Source: Streptomyces cadmiisoli (lineage in GTDB: Bacteria > Actinomycetota > Actinomycetes > Streptomycetales > Streptomycetaceae). Taken from it: a stretch of DNA of 64,000 bases. The position numbers and the translations under genes were made by a program. The stretch spans positions 186,001 through 250,000 of the forward strand of contig NZ_CP030073.1 of the NCBI RefSeq assembly GCF_003261055.1. Direction: 5' to 3'. The stretch's first letter is position 1; each line of letters begins with the position of its first letter. Below, piece after piece: positions 27,908 through 36,439 of this stretch. Under the pieces are notes generated by a model. It was not told the DNA's origin and did not search any database. It saw only the letters and a list, made by a program, of their open reading frames with translations.

Positions 27908-28321
27908 TTAGAGCACGTAAGGGTAGAGACTGACCTTCTCGCGGTCGACAAGGAGCTCGACCCACGTATCGGCGACATCTTCGGGCAGCGGATCAGCAAG
28001 GTCTAGCAGGATGTTCGTACCGTCGAGGTCCAGCAGGGCGGCGCCGTCCTCAGTCGGGCTCAGCTGTCCCCGCAAAACCACGCAGTGCCCGCCAGTTCGG
28101 AGCCCAGGACCGACCCCAACAGCTGGCTTGACGTTCTGCCGCCAGGCGATGTCCTCGTCGATCGTCCACTCGACGTGGTACTCGCCGGGCTTCGCGGCCC
28201 CGTCCCCGCACCAACGGACCGCAGTGTGACCGAACGAGGTCCGGACATCGGCCAGCCATAGGCCTCCGGGAGACTTTGCGACCTTCACCAGTTCGATCAA
28301 CACCCCTCGATGATGAAGCAT
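27908..28321 (-). CDS. passenger gene of the element, unknown function
   Basis: A 137-aa protein starting MLHHRGVLIELVKVAKSPGG and ending VELLVDREKVSLYPYVL, 0 nt from the convergent recombinase-like gene. It is a beta-rich, acidic, soluble protein (EYHVEWTIDEDIAWRQNVKP, GAALLDLDGTNILLDLADPL) with no recognised family. It is the only gene in the element not obviously linked to recombination, so it is the presumed cargo or an immunity/regulatory factor. An upstream GTG is also possible as the start. Confidence 0.65.
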   Translation of the reverse strand: MLHHRGVLIELVKVAKSPGGLWLADVRTSFGHTAVRWCGDGAAKPGEYHVEWTIDEDIAWRQNVKPAVGVGPGLRTGGHCVVLRGQLSPTEDGAALLDLDGTNILLDLADPLPEDVADTWVELLVDREKVSLYPYVL

Positions 28322-28394
28322 CCACGTCGCCGCCGGAACCCGTGAAGTTTCGGCGCTGCCTGGCACGGGTTCGCCGGAACATGTGCGCTTTTCC

Positions 28395-29033
28395 GAACGA
28401 CTCGTTGGAGGCGATGGCGACGCTGTTCTTCTCCTCGCGCTCGGTCAGGACCTGGAAGAGGAGCTCGGCGCCGCGGCGGTCGAGTTCCATGTAGCCGAGT
28501 TCGTCGATGCAGAGCAGGTCGACGCGGCCGTAGCGGGCGATGGTCTTGGTCAGCTGCTTCTCGTCGGCGGCTACGACCAGCTCGTTGACCAGCTTCGTCG
28601 CCAGGACGTACTGGACCCGGTGGCCGGCCATCGAGGCCTCGGTGCCGAGCGCGGTCAGCAGGTGGGACTTGCCCGTGCTGGAGTCGCCGGTGAGACAGAG
28701 CGGCAAGCCCTTCTTGATTCATTCACACTTGGTGAGGGTGTGGACCATGTCCGCGTCGTTGCACAGTTGGCGTCGAAGTCGAACTTGCGCAGCGACTTGT
28801 CGCGTGGGAACCCGGCGACCTTGACGCGCCGCTCAGGGCCGGCGCCGGGCCCGGTCATCGCGCTCTGCCAGCAGGAGCTCGGAGAGGAATCCGAGGTCGG
28901 ACATCTGCTCGCGGCCGGCCGTTACGGGACTCGGGAACTGGGAGCTGGTGGGCAGCCTCAGCATCCGGCATGCCTGGTCGATCGCCGCCGTGGCGGCCTG
29001 TTCGGTGAGTCCTCGCTGGCGGGGGATGGACAC
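28395..29033 (-). pseudogene. istB: 5' and middle portion of split istB
   Basis: It begins at GTG 29033 with AAGGAGA upstream and reads SIPRQRGLTEQAATAAIDQA. It then needs frame changes near 28860 and 28740 (VAGFPRDKSLRKFDFDAN; LCLTGDSSTGKSHLLTALG with the Walker A). The middle is in good order: KTIARYGRVDLLCIDELGYM (Walker B), LTEREEKNSVAIASNESFG, stopping at the element edge. Already degenerate, and then split by the insertion. Confidence 0.8.
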
Positions 29034-29044
29034 GCTGTTCTCCT

Positions 29045-29640
29045 TCAAGGGGTGTGGCGGTCGCGGCGGAGCCGCAGGAGCTGGTCGTAGTGAGCGACCG
29101 ACGGCAAAGGCCGTTTGTCGGGTGGCAGGCGGGCGCGGACAGCAGCCGCGAGCGGAGCAATGCTGGTCCGGCTGACTGTCGCCGGTTCCGGGGCCTCCAC
29201 AGGGATAGCGTCGGCGCCCGCCGCCTTGCGGGCTTCCAGGGCGACGGCGTCCGCCGTCAGCGCCCCGGTCTTGAGGGCGTCGGCAAGTCCGTTGACCAGG
29301 TGCTCGTGCGGCGAGTGCCGTCCGAGGAGGAGCACCTCGATGAGCGTACGGGTGCCGTCCCGCTCGCCTTGGGTCTTGACCGCGGCTTCCCACCAGGCGT
29401 CGTGGACGGGAGTGAACCGGCCTGCGGAGCGGCCCTGGTCGAGCGCGGCCGCTCCCGGCAGAGCGCCAGGTTTGCGCACGAGAGCTTCCAGGTAGTGGTC
29501 CAGTTCGAGGCGGGTGCCGCCCTTGGCAATCAGCCGAGGCATGCAGCATCGCGCGGACGTTCCGGCCGATCAGCCGGATCGACACCGAGTAGCTCCGGCG
29601 GAGACCGACCCCGACGACCCGCCGCAGCCGTCGTCCGCTG
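29045..29640 (-). pseudogene. istA: IS21-family transposase C-terminal part
   Basis: An intact frame from 29542 to 29045 reads RLIAKGGTRLELDHYLEALV, KPGALPGAAALDQGRSAGRF and further IstA tail sequence, and stops 11 nt before istB, as in IS21 elements. Upstream, RRSYSVSIRLIGRNVRAMLH in another frame shows an internal deletion or shift; everything 5' of about 29640 is lost. The DDE core is absent. Confidence 0.75.
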
Positions 29641-29940
29641 ACGTTGCCGTCAAACGCCGTATGGGCGGTGGACAGGGTGCCGGGTGCCCTACATGGCGGG
29701 ACAGGCCCTAGCCGCGGCCCAACTCAGACCCGCAGTGACACCGGCGGCACACAGCAGCTTGGCGTATGTGCGGCGCAGTTCCCCATCGTCGATGCGACCG
29801 CCGAGCCTGCGATGCAGGCAGGCCCGGCCAGTCAGGACAGGGTGTGGGCGGCGGCCCGCCGGTCACCGCCCAATGTGCGGGCAGCAGCAGGTTTCGGGGC
29901 GGGGCCGGAAATTTTCGGGAGTGAGGACCTGAAGAGGCGC

Positions 29941-30426
29941 TCACGACTGCCGTTGGACCAGATTCAGTGCCCCTCCGTCGACGCCTACCTTGATCTCCAG
30001 TGCGCCCACCATGTGTACGCGAGCGTTGCAGCTGCTGCTTTGCAGGAGCGGGATCGAGCCTTTGGGTTCGGACGTGACAAACTTGTCTCCGGCTCTGACT
30101 TTTCCGGTCACTGGCACAGCGACGGCTATCTTCGTGGCGTCGCCAGTCCACTGGCGAGCCCCCCCTTTGGTTCGCGCATAGAGGTAAACCGGGCTTCCGA
30201 TGCGCATGACGGGCACCGGATAGACTTCTGTGGCATACGCGTCCACACGCAACCACCCCACCGTAAGCCATGTTTCACGGGTTCTCTCGGGGGTGAAGCA
30301 GAGAGCCAAGTAGAGGTTCTTGCCCGTTCTGTTTCCGATCGTCACAGGCTTGTTTCCAGTGCCCGTCGCGTATCGGTACAGCGCTTTGCCACCGCTGAGA
30401 AGAATTGCACTGAAGGGCTCGACCAT
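29941..30426 (-). CDS. hypothetical protein, beta-rich
   Basis: A 161-aa protein starting MVEPFSAILLSGGKALYRYA. It continues IGNRTGKNLYLALCFTPERT and SPVYLYARTKGGARQWTGDA and ends with ALEIKVGVDGGALNLVQRQS. The N-terminus is weakly hydrophobic but lacks a clear signal peptide. Codon use is less GC-biased than the surroundings, suggesting recent acquisition. No family recognised. Confidence 0.6.
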   Translation of the reverse strand: MVEPFSAILLSGGKALYRYATGTGNKPVTIGNRTGKNLYLALCFTPERTRETWLTVGWLRVDAYATEVYPVPVMRIGSPVYLYARTKGGARQWTGDATKIAVAVPVTGKVRAGDKFVTSEPKGSIPLLQSSSCNARVHMVGALEIKVGVDGGALNLVQRQS

Positions 30427-30907
30427 AAATTCCCCCGGGTCGGTCTAAAAAGCGAGGTAATTCTCGCTCCATGCCCCTGGGGACGCCAGCGTGTTGGCGA
30501 AAATGACCACATTCTTTCCCGTGCAACCACTTCCTTTCGGTTTGGGTCTCTTGGTTCGGCATCAGCAACCACGCCCCCACAAACACAGCCTCTCCCAGCG
30601 CCTTCGATACTCCCCGCCGCCGGACCTGACGCGAATTCGGCTAACACCGCAGAACGGATACCCGGCCCCGGAGCGGGCGCACAGGCATCGCGGCATCAGG
30701 CCCGTCACGGACTGGCTGCGGGAGACCTGGAAGAGCGAACTGCCGGCGCCGTTCGCGTACATCACGCCGGCCGGGTGGCCGTCGGCTTCGGGTCGCATCC
30801 GCCGGGGGGCAAATCGCGGATCAGTGCCCGCCTGCCGCGTTCCCGGAGGACGTCCAGCACCGTCGCAGCGCAGGAGGTGTCAGCACCAGATGGCAGGATG
30901 CCATGCC
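30427..30907. other. no gene recognised (481 nt)
   Basis: A long plus-strand frame runs through here into the SUKH gene, but its translation is low-complexity and lacks a start context. The first ~100 nt are relatively AT-rich and could hold the promoter of the minus-strand gene ending at 29941. Confidence 0.4.
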
Positions 30908-31552
30908 ATGACCGCACCGATCAGTGAGTCGTGGACGCGCATAGAGAACTGGCTGGCCGAGCACGCCCCGGCGACCTACGCCGCGCTGGCGCCGCCCGCG
31001 GATCCGGCGGACATCGCCGCAGTCGAACGCGTCATCGGCCGACCACTGCTTAAGCCCTTGGTGATGTCGCTGCTGCGGCACGACGGTCTCCTCAACCAGC
31101 GGGACGCGCTGCTGCCAGGGTTCTACAAACCGATGAGTGCGCACGAAATAGCGACTGCGTGGCAGCTTCTCACCCGCTTCTACGACAAGCGCGAGGCGGA
31201 TGAGATAGGAGAGGAGGCGGACTACGACTTCATGAAGCGCGGGTTCAGCAGCGTCCTGTACGGACATCCCCAGTTGATCCCCATCGCGCGGGACCTCGGC
31301 GGGGGTCACCTGGTGCTGGACCACCGTCCCGAGATCGACCGAGGGCGCGTCCACGAAGCCGAGGCCGTGGAAGGCATTAGGCGCGTATCACACGAGCTGT
31401 GGACGACCCTGCCGGTGCTCATGGAGGCGATCGCCACGTCTCTCGAGACTTCCCAGTCCCTCAACGGCTACACACCGGTAGTGGATCAGGAGCAGAGGCT
31501 GTGCTGGGACATCGCACCACTGCGCAGCGACCAGCCCTTGCATCGGTCATGA
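30908..31552 (+). CDS. SMI1/KNR4 (SUKH)-family protein, orphan immunity-type
   Basis: A 214-aa soluble protein starting MTAPISESWTRIENWLAEHA. It has the SUKH pattern: an N-terminal helix, ADIAAVERVIGRPLLKPLVM then SLLRHDGLLN (the xLxxHNG-like turn), LLPGFYKPMSAHEIATAWQL and a GGGHLVLDHRPEI strand. SUKH proteins are commonly immunity proteins of polymorphic toxins (family knowledge). No toxin gene is adjacent, so it may be an orphan or have another binding role. Confidence 0.85.
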   Translation: MTAPISESWTRIENWLAEHAPATYAALAPPADPADIAAVERVIGRPLLKPLVMSLLRHDGLLNQRDALLPGFYKPMSAHEIATAWQLLTRFYDKREADEIGEEADYDFMKRGFSSVLYGHPQLIPIARDLGGGHLVLDHRPEIDRGRVHEAEAVEGIRRVSHELWTTLPVLMEAIATSLETSQSLNGYTPVVDQEQRLCWDIAPLRSDQPLHRS

Positions 31553-31623
31553 CGGTCTGATGCACGATCGGGTGACGTCTTGACCAAACCTGCAGCAGAC
31601 CCGTGCTCCTGAAATGCCGACCT

Positions 31624-32256
31624 TCACCGCGGGGCAAGAAGCAGGCCGAGGAGGCTGTCAACCTGCTCATCAACGGGTGGCCACGGAAAGGTCCCCAGCT
31701 TGCGCAGCGCAACGATCCCGTGTAGGGCAGTCCACAGGTGCAGAGCTACGTCATCATCCTCGCTCGTGGCAACGGCGTCCGCAACGGCTTCGCGAAGCAG
31801 ATCGAATGCCTCGTCAGCTTGCTGTGTCACTTGCTCGCCCTGCGCCATCGAAGCGGGAAGAGGACTGAACATCACGTAGTAGTCCGCTGGGTGAGTAAGT
31901 CCGAAGTCTACGTATACCAAGCTCATGGCACGCACTCGCGCGTGCGGGTCATCGCCAGCCGCGACAGCGGCGCTAGTGAGCATCTCGATGAACTGCTGGA
32001 ACAGTCGCTCCTTCACCACGGACATCAGTTCGCCAATGTCGTGGAAGTGAAGGTAGATCGAGGTCGTTGCCACACCAACCGCGCGGGCCACGGAACGCAA
32101 GGACAGGGAACTTGCGTCACCCGTCTCAGTCACATGCCGTCTCGCCGCCTCGATGATCTCCGATCGAAGCTGACTTCCCTCGCCCCGACGGGCAGGGCGT
32201 CGCCGTTTCTGAACTGCTTCGATCTCTGCGGGCATGGGTTCGTCCATGGGTGACAT
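31624..32256 (-). CDS. TetR/AcrR-family repressor
   Basis: A 210-aa regulator. The N-terminal HTH reads RSEIIEAARRHVTETGDASS, LSLRSVARAVGVATTSIYLH, FHDIGELMSVV, the classic TetR tri-helix. The C-terminal domain (FGLTHPADYYVMFSPLP) is of the WHG/TetR_C_33 type, which binds a small ligand. It is divergent from the short-chain dehydrogenase at 32631; the gap contains a promoter with a perfect 12-nt palindrome, so it very likely represses that gene and perhaps itself. Confidence 0.9.
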   Translation of the reverse strand: MSPMDEPMPAEIEAVQKRRRPARRGEGSQLRSEIIEAARRHVTETGDASSLSLRSVARAVGVATTSIYLHFHDIGELMSVVKERLFQQFIEMLTSAAVAAGDDPHARVRAMSLVYVDFGLTHPADYYVMFSPLPASMAQGEQVTQQADEAFDLLREAVADAVATSEDDDVALHLWTALHGIVALRKLGTFPWPPVDEQVDSLLGLLLAPR

Positions 32257-32412
32257 GAGGCGTCCTACCTTTCAGTGGTGGTTGCTCTGGAAACTCCTAT
32301 AGATCGTCAAGCGGTCTGTCGGAGTTGACTCTGTGGGATGTTCGTGCTGGTCAGGTGCCTGTTCCTTCCACTCAAGAAGCGGTCGCGCTCCGAGTGAGTC
32401 TACAGACATAGC

Positions 32413-32449
32413 TTGACACCTGTAGCGCTACATGCGTATACCTATTAAT
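32413..32449 (+). promoter_or_regulatory. promoter with TetR-type operator
   Basis: TTGACA (32413-32418) is a consensus -35. TATACC (32437-32442, 18-nt spacing) or TATTAA just after it serves as -10. Between them lies the perfect palindrome TGTAGCGCTACA (32421-32432), and the half-site GGCTACAG recurs at 32451-32458. A TetR dimer bound here would block RNA polymerase. It lies 160-180 nt upstream of the SDR start. Confidence 0.65.
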
Positions 32450-32630
32450 GGGCTACAGCCGTTGCGTAACTGTTAGTGCGCACCATCCCGCCCGCTCGCC
32501 CCGTTCAGGGCCGACACAGGTACGGCGCAGCGCCCCCTGGCGCTGCTCGCCAAATCGCGCAGCGTGGATGCCCAAGTAGATCATTCCCGTATGTGGCTTT
32601 CGCCATATTCGCTTGAAAGGCGAACAAAAA

Positions 32631-33350
32631 ATGAGGCTTCAAAACAAGGTCGTACTCGTCACCGGTGCCGCGAGTGGCATCGGTCTGGCCGTCACCAATC
32701 TCTTCGCCGAGCAGGGTGCGACGGTCTTCGCGAGCGACATTCAGCCGCCGGAAACTCCCTACGCGAGCGGTGTCAAGGAGATCACTCTTGACGTCACGAG
32801 CGAGGAGGAGTGGCAGTCGACGGTCGACAGCGTGGTCGCCGAGGCCGGTCGACTCGACGTGCTGATCAACAATGCCGGCATCATCGCCTACGAGCCCCTG
32901 CACGAGCTGGGTATGGAGGCGTGGCTCCGCATGATCGCTGTAGACCAGACCGGGGTGTTCCTCGGCATGCGTGAGGCCGTGCGCGTCATGCGCCCGCAGC
33001 AGTCGGGCTCGATTGTGAACATCTCGTCGATCTGGGGCAGCGCCGCAGTGGCCGGCGCACACAGCTACCACGCCGCAAAGGGCGCGGTGCGCAACATGTC
33101 GAAGAACGCGGCACTGACCTACGTCGGCGACGGTATCCGGGTCAACTCGGTCCACCCGGGCTTTATCCACACCCCTCTGACCGACTCACAGGCGGCCGAC
33201 CTCAACGACGCCGTGATCGACGCGACCCCCATGAAGCGCGGCGGCCAGCCCATCGAGGTCGCCAACGGCATCCTCTTCCTTGCGTCGGACGAATCCAGCT
33301 ACGTCACCGGGGCCGAACTCGTGATCGACGGTGGGTATCTGGCGCAGTAG
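32631..33350 (+). CDS. short-chain dehydrogenase/reductase (SDR)
   Basis: A 239-aa classical SDR: cofactor motif TGAASGIG (11-18), NNAG (80-83), catalytic Ser in ISSIWG (~132-133), Tyr146 and Lys150 (SYHAAK), and the C-terminal GAELVIDGGYLAQ. FASDIQ after beta-2 has an Asp, suggesting NAD(H) preference. ATG 32631 is chosen over the upstream TTG because AAAGG lies ~10 nt before it. It is under the TetR-type operator at 32421. It probably oxidises a small alcohol in a catabolic pathway with the reductase and esterase downstream (inference). Confidence 0.92.
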   Translation: MRLQNKVVLVTGAASGIGLAVTNLFAEQGATVFASDIQPPETPYASGVKEITLDVTSEEEWQSTVDSVVAEAGRLDVLINNAGIIAYEPLHELGMEAWLRMIAVDQTGVFLGMREAVRVMRPQQSGSIVNISSIWGSAAVAGAHSYHAAKGAVRNMSKNAALTYVGDGIRVNSVHPGFIHTPLTDSQAADLNDAVIDATPMKRGGQPIEVANGILFLASDESSYVTGAELVIDGGYLAQ

Positions 33351-33407
33351 CCAGTCCACGTGACAACCCCGGTCCGCACCCTTACGTCTCCCAGTCGGAC
33401 CTGGGCC

Positions 33408-33460
33408 CTACGCAGTTCACCCGTCCCCCCCAAAGCCTCACCGGCGGGTGAACTGCGCAG
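33408..33460 (+). terminator. hairpin downstream of the SDR gene
   Basis: Arms CTACGCAGTTCACCCG (33408-33423) and CGGGTGAACTGCGCAG (33445-33460) pair with one mismatch around a 21-nt loop, 58 nt past the SDR stop. It lacks a T-tract but is a plausible factor-independent terminator or transcript-stabilising stem. Confidence 0.5.
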
Positions 33461-33653
33461 AGCACGCTCTTGTAGCCCCGAGTCATCAGGGACCGTCGCA
33501 GCCTGGTTCGGCAAGCAGTGCAGCCGCTCCGGCCGCAGGCGCCAATGCACTACTCACGGATTACCGTGACGCCACTCGTGTGCCGGCCGTCCTGGGCGTG
33601 ACTGTCGAGAGAGTGCGAGGGGTCGACCGCCTTGCCGACTCTGAAAACTTGCT

Positions 33654-33712
33654 ACGGCTCACGGCTCACGGCTCACGGCTCACGGCTCACGGCTCACGGC
33701 TCACGGCTCACG
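33654..33712 (+). repeat. heptanucleotide tandem repeat, 8 x ACGGCTC
   Basis: Eight perfect copies of ACGGCTC (33654-33709) plus a partial ninth (ACG). A 7-nt unit shifts frame each copy, so the Gly-Ser-Arg-Leu-Thr-Ala-His translation seen in overlapping frames is incidental. It sits between the SDR and aldo/keto reductase genes and is a likely hypervariable slipped-strand site. Confidence 0.9.
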
Positions 33713-33899
33713 AAATGCCGCCACATCGGCTGGTTGGGTTGCTACATGCCCCCCGACAGGAAAAGGCATCGGGATTCCTTTGCCATCGGTGCACACCGAT
33801 GGCGGATTTCAAAGATTTGTCCGACCTTCCCGTATGCCGGCGATATTGTTGCCAACTTACTCAGGTCAGCCCATACAAATGTGAGAGGGCCACGCAAGA

Positions 33900-34769
33900 A
33901 TGACCAGCAAAAACACCGCTCGTGAATCTGGCCAGTTCCACCTTGCTGGAACAACTGCAGTGACGCGACTTGGATACGGGACCTTGCAGCTGACTGGTCC
34001 GGGCGGGTGGGGCTACCCTAAGGATCCAGATAAATCCATGCGCGTGCTTCGTCGAGCGGTGGATCTCGGCGTCAACCTCATCGACACAGCCGACTCATAC
34101 GGTCCTGAAGTGGCTGAGAATCTCATTCGAGAAGCCCTCTATCCCTATGCCGAAAACCTTGTCATTGCAACAAAGGCAGGTTTCACCCGACCTGGGCCTA
34201 AAAGGTGGGTTCCTGTAGGTCTCCCGGAGTATCTGAGGCAACAGGCGGAAATGAGTCTGCGCAGGCTAAACGTTGACTGCATAAGCCTGTTTCAGCTTCA
34301 CCGAGTTGACCCTAGAGTGCCACTCGAGGTTCAAGTGGGTACACTTAAAGAGCTGCAGGATGAAGGAAAAATTCGGCACATCGGCTTGTCGGAAGTTGAC
34401 ATTCAGCAGCTCAAACGAGCGCAGCGGATCGCCCGAATTGACTCGGTGCAGAATCTGTACAATCTAGGGAATCGGGTAGCTGATCCGCTGGTTGATTACA
34501 CCGAGAGAGCGGGAATTGGCTTCATCCCTTGGCATCCCCTTGCCACGGGCGCGCTCGCGGGCCATGACAGCCCCCTTTCTGCGATGGCTAAGAAGCGAAA
34601 TGTAGCACCGTCTCAGATCGCTCTCGCTTGGCTGCTGCAGCGCTCATCCACGATGCTGCCCATCCCCGGAACTTCAAGTATTTCCCACTTGGACGAGAAT
34701 GTTGCCGCGTCAGAAATCAGCTTGACTAATTCGGAACTGCAAATTCTGAATGGGGTCAGGGTGTATTGA
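33900..34769 (+). CDS. aldo/keto reductase
   Basis: A 289-aa NADPH-dependent oxidoreductase with the catalytic tetrad Asp62 and Tyr67 (LIDTADSYGPE), Lys92 (IATKAGF) and His134 (LFQLHRVDPR). The late motif LQRSSTMLPIPGTSS binds NADPH. Start ATG 33900. Base composition is clearly lower in GC than most genes here, and codons such as AAA, AAT and GAA are frequent, suggesting acquisition by transfer. The esterase-like hydrolase follows 500 nt downstream, also relatively AT-rich. Confidence 0.92.
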   Translation: MTSKNTARESGQFHLAGTTAVTRLGYGTLQLTGPGGWGYPKDPDKSMRVLRRAVDLGVNLIDTADSYGPEVAENLIREALYPYAENLVIATKAGFTRPGPKRWVPVGLPEYLRQQAEMSLRRLNVDCISLFQLHRVDPRVPLEVQVGTLKELQDEGKIRHIGLSEVDIQQLKRAQRIARIDSVQNLYNLGNRVADPLVDYTERAGIGFIPWHPLATGALAGHDSPLSAMAKKRNVAPSQIALAWLLQRSSTMLPIPGTSSISHLDENVAASEISLTNSELQILNGVRVY

Positions 34770-35271
34770 TAGTGGGCCTCAAGCGCCGAGTTCGAGTCAT
34801 CTCACGCTCGCAGATCGTCCTTGGGTGAACCATAGGGTGATCGATCACAGAGGTATCGCGGCGTCAGAGGGTCGCAGCGCATAAGACCAGCCGGATCTCG
34901 ATGCCCGGCATTGAGATCCGGCTCGCTTCCTGCACTCTCATCTGGCGTTGGCACCGCCGGCGATGTCGCCAGTGCGAGCTTGTCACCCGTGACCAGAGCC
35001 ATTCACCTCGCCTATCTGAGACAACACCCCTCCAGACGCGGCAAGCAACTCGAATATTCCGACCGCAGTCGCCCAGACACGCAGATGTGCAACATTCGAG
35101 CTGTAGCCGACTGAAAGGACTCCACAATCGAGACCTAGTACGAATCGCCCCGAAGGCATCGGAGAGACCACGCGTGTGCAGGCCTCCTGCCGGTGTCAAC
35201 GTAGCACTACTGAAATTGGAGACAGAACACAGCGCGTCTCCAGCCAAGCGAATTTGCGAGAGAATTGAATC
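34770..35271. other. no gene recognised (502 nt)
   Basis: This spacer between the aldo/keto reductase and hydrolase is lower in GC. Short frames on both strands lack recognisable content. It may hold the hydrolase promoter. Confidence 0.4.
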
Positions 35272-36234
35272 ATGACGCATCCTGTCAAGACCGACCGAAT
35301 TTCGACTGTCGACCATCTGGTCGCACCATGGGCTGCCCGACTGGACGCCGCACTAGCCGCCCTGGAAGAAGGGCGCCTCGACGACCTGTCTGATATTCGC
35401 ACCGAATATGCTGACTGGTTTTCCTCGCGATTTCCGTCTCCATCAGACGTCCTTTTCGAGGACACCGAGGCCAGCGGTGTTCCGATCACATGGGCACGCC
35501 CCGCAGATACCGTTGACGGACGCGTTCTGCTCTACCTGCACGGCGGCGGCTATCTGGTCGGTGCACCTCGCGGATACCGCGGGCTAGTAGGTCGATTTGC
35601 ACGCAAGCTCAAGGCCCGAGCGGTCATCCCCGACTACCGACTAGCGCCTGACGCCGTATATCCGGCAGCCATAGATGACAATCTCGCCGTCTACAAGGCT
35701 CTGCTGGATGAGGGGTACGACGCACGGTCCATCGCCGTCTCCGGGGACTCGGCAGGAGGGGCTATGTGTATCTCGCTGATGGTAGCGGCTCAGGAAGCGG
35801 GTTTGCCGCTGCCCGCAGCAGCGGTGGCCATCTCTCCATGGGCCAACCTGGAACATACAGGAGAATCGATCAGCTCAAAATCCGATACTGATCCGGTATG
35901 CGCTCCTGAAGGGCTGCGAAAGCTGGCGCTGAACTACTTGGGCGGCCTCCCCCTCAGTAGCCCACTCGCCTCGCCCGTGTTTGCTGACGTCACTGGTCTG
36001 CATCCGGTGCAGATACAAATCGGAGAGCGCGAAATCATGCTCAGCGACGCTGTGCGCCTGGCCGAACACCTAGCCTCTTCCCGCGTGCGCGTGAATCTTG
36101 AAGTATGGCCGGACATGCCGCACGTTTGGCACCTGTTCTCGGATGATCTAGAGGACGCTGATGCCGCAATAGGGTCAGCTACGGACTTCCTCCTTTCCCA
36201 CTTGTCCAGCCCTCAGGATCCGTCTTCAAAGTGA
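35272..36234 (+). CDS. alpha/beta hydrolase of the HSL (GDSAGG) esterase family
   Basis: A 320-aa esterase/lipase-like hydrolase. The oxyanion-hole motif HGGGY (90-94) and nucleophile motif GDSAGG (Ser160) define the hormone-sensitive-lipase family. DYRLAPDAVYPAAIDD is the family's conserved intervening block. The catalytic Asp/Glu lies near VQIQIGEREIMLSDA and the His in WPDMPHVWHLFS. It likely cleaves short acyl esters or an amide/carbamate. With the SDR, aldo/keto reductase and M20 peptidase nearby it may form a degradative set (inference). GC is moderately lower. Confidence 0.92.
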   Translation: MTHPVKTDRISTVDHLVAPWAARLDAALAALEEGRLDDLSDIRTEYADWFSSRFPSPSDVLFEDTEASGVPITWARPADTVDGRVLLYLHGGGYLVGAPRGYRGLVGRFARKLKARAVIPDYRLAPDAVYPAAIDDNLAVYKALLDEGYDARSIAVSGDSAGGAMCISLMVAAQEAGLPLPAAAVAISPWANLEHTGESISSKSDTDPVCAPEGLRKLALNYLGGLPLSSPLASPVFADVTGLHPVQIQIGEREIMLSDAVRLAEHLASSRVRVNLEVWPDMPHVWHLFSDDLEDADAAIGSATDFLLSHLSSPQDPSSK

Positions 36235-36439
36235 TCTTGCCCAGAGCAAGAACGAGGCGAGTGTGACCGCTGCTTCGTAGGAGGTGGCGGTCTTCTAAGG
36301 GTGACCCGGCCCCACGCCTGTCGCACATCCTGCACCTCATGTGTCGGCACTTCGCTGTGATCGAAGGTCTGTTCCCAGAGGCGAAGTTGGGCGGTTGCTG
36401 GGAGTGGACCCGGGAAGTAGATGGGACGCGCCTGGGGCG

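Larger units (their letters stand above)
24737..28393. mobile_element. recombinase/HTH/zinc-array recombinase element inserted in istB
   Basis: The left edge is where istB homology stops (24736/24737) and the right edge is where it resumes (28393-28395). It carries three tightly packed plus-strand genes (tyrosine recombinase, small HTH protein, large Cys-rich recombinase-like protein) and one convergent minus-strand gene. No long terminal repeats or clear target duplication were seen, although 1-2 nt of CC may be shared at the junctions. Two recombinases plus a small protein recall Tn554-type transposons (inference). The left junction carries CCAGCC-N6-GGCTGG (24731-24748). The right end has GTTC-GCCG-GAAC (28369-28380). 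Confidence 0.75.

Noticed and set aside
24737..28393. RIT (recombinase-in-trio) element
   Set aside because: Only two recombinase-like proteins are present; the middle protein is a small HTH protein.
33654..33712. Short direct repeats that could suggest a CRISPR array
   Set aside because: The unit is 7 nt with no spacers, so it is a simple tandem repeat.
33448..33903. A 151-codon ORF spanning the heptamer repeat
   Set aside because: Its central part is only the translated repeat, and neither end resembles a protein family.
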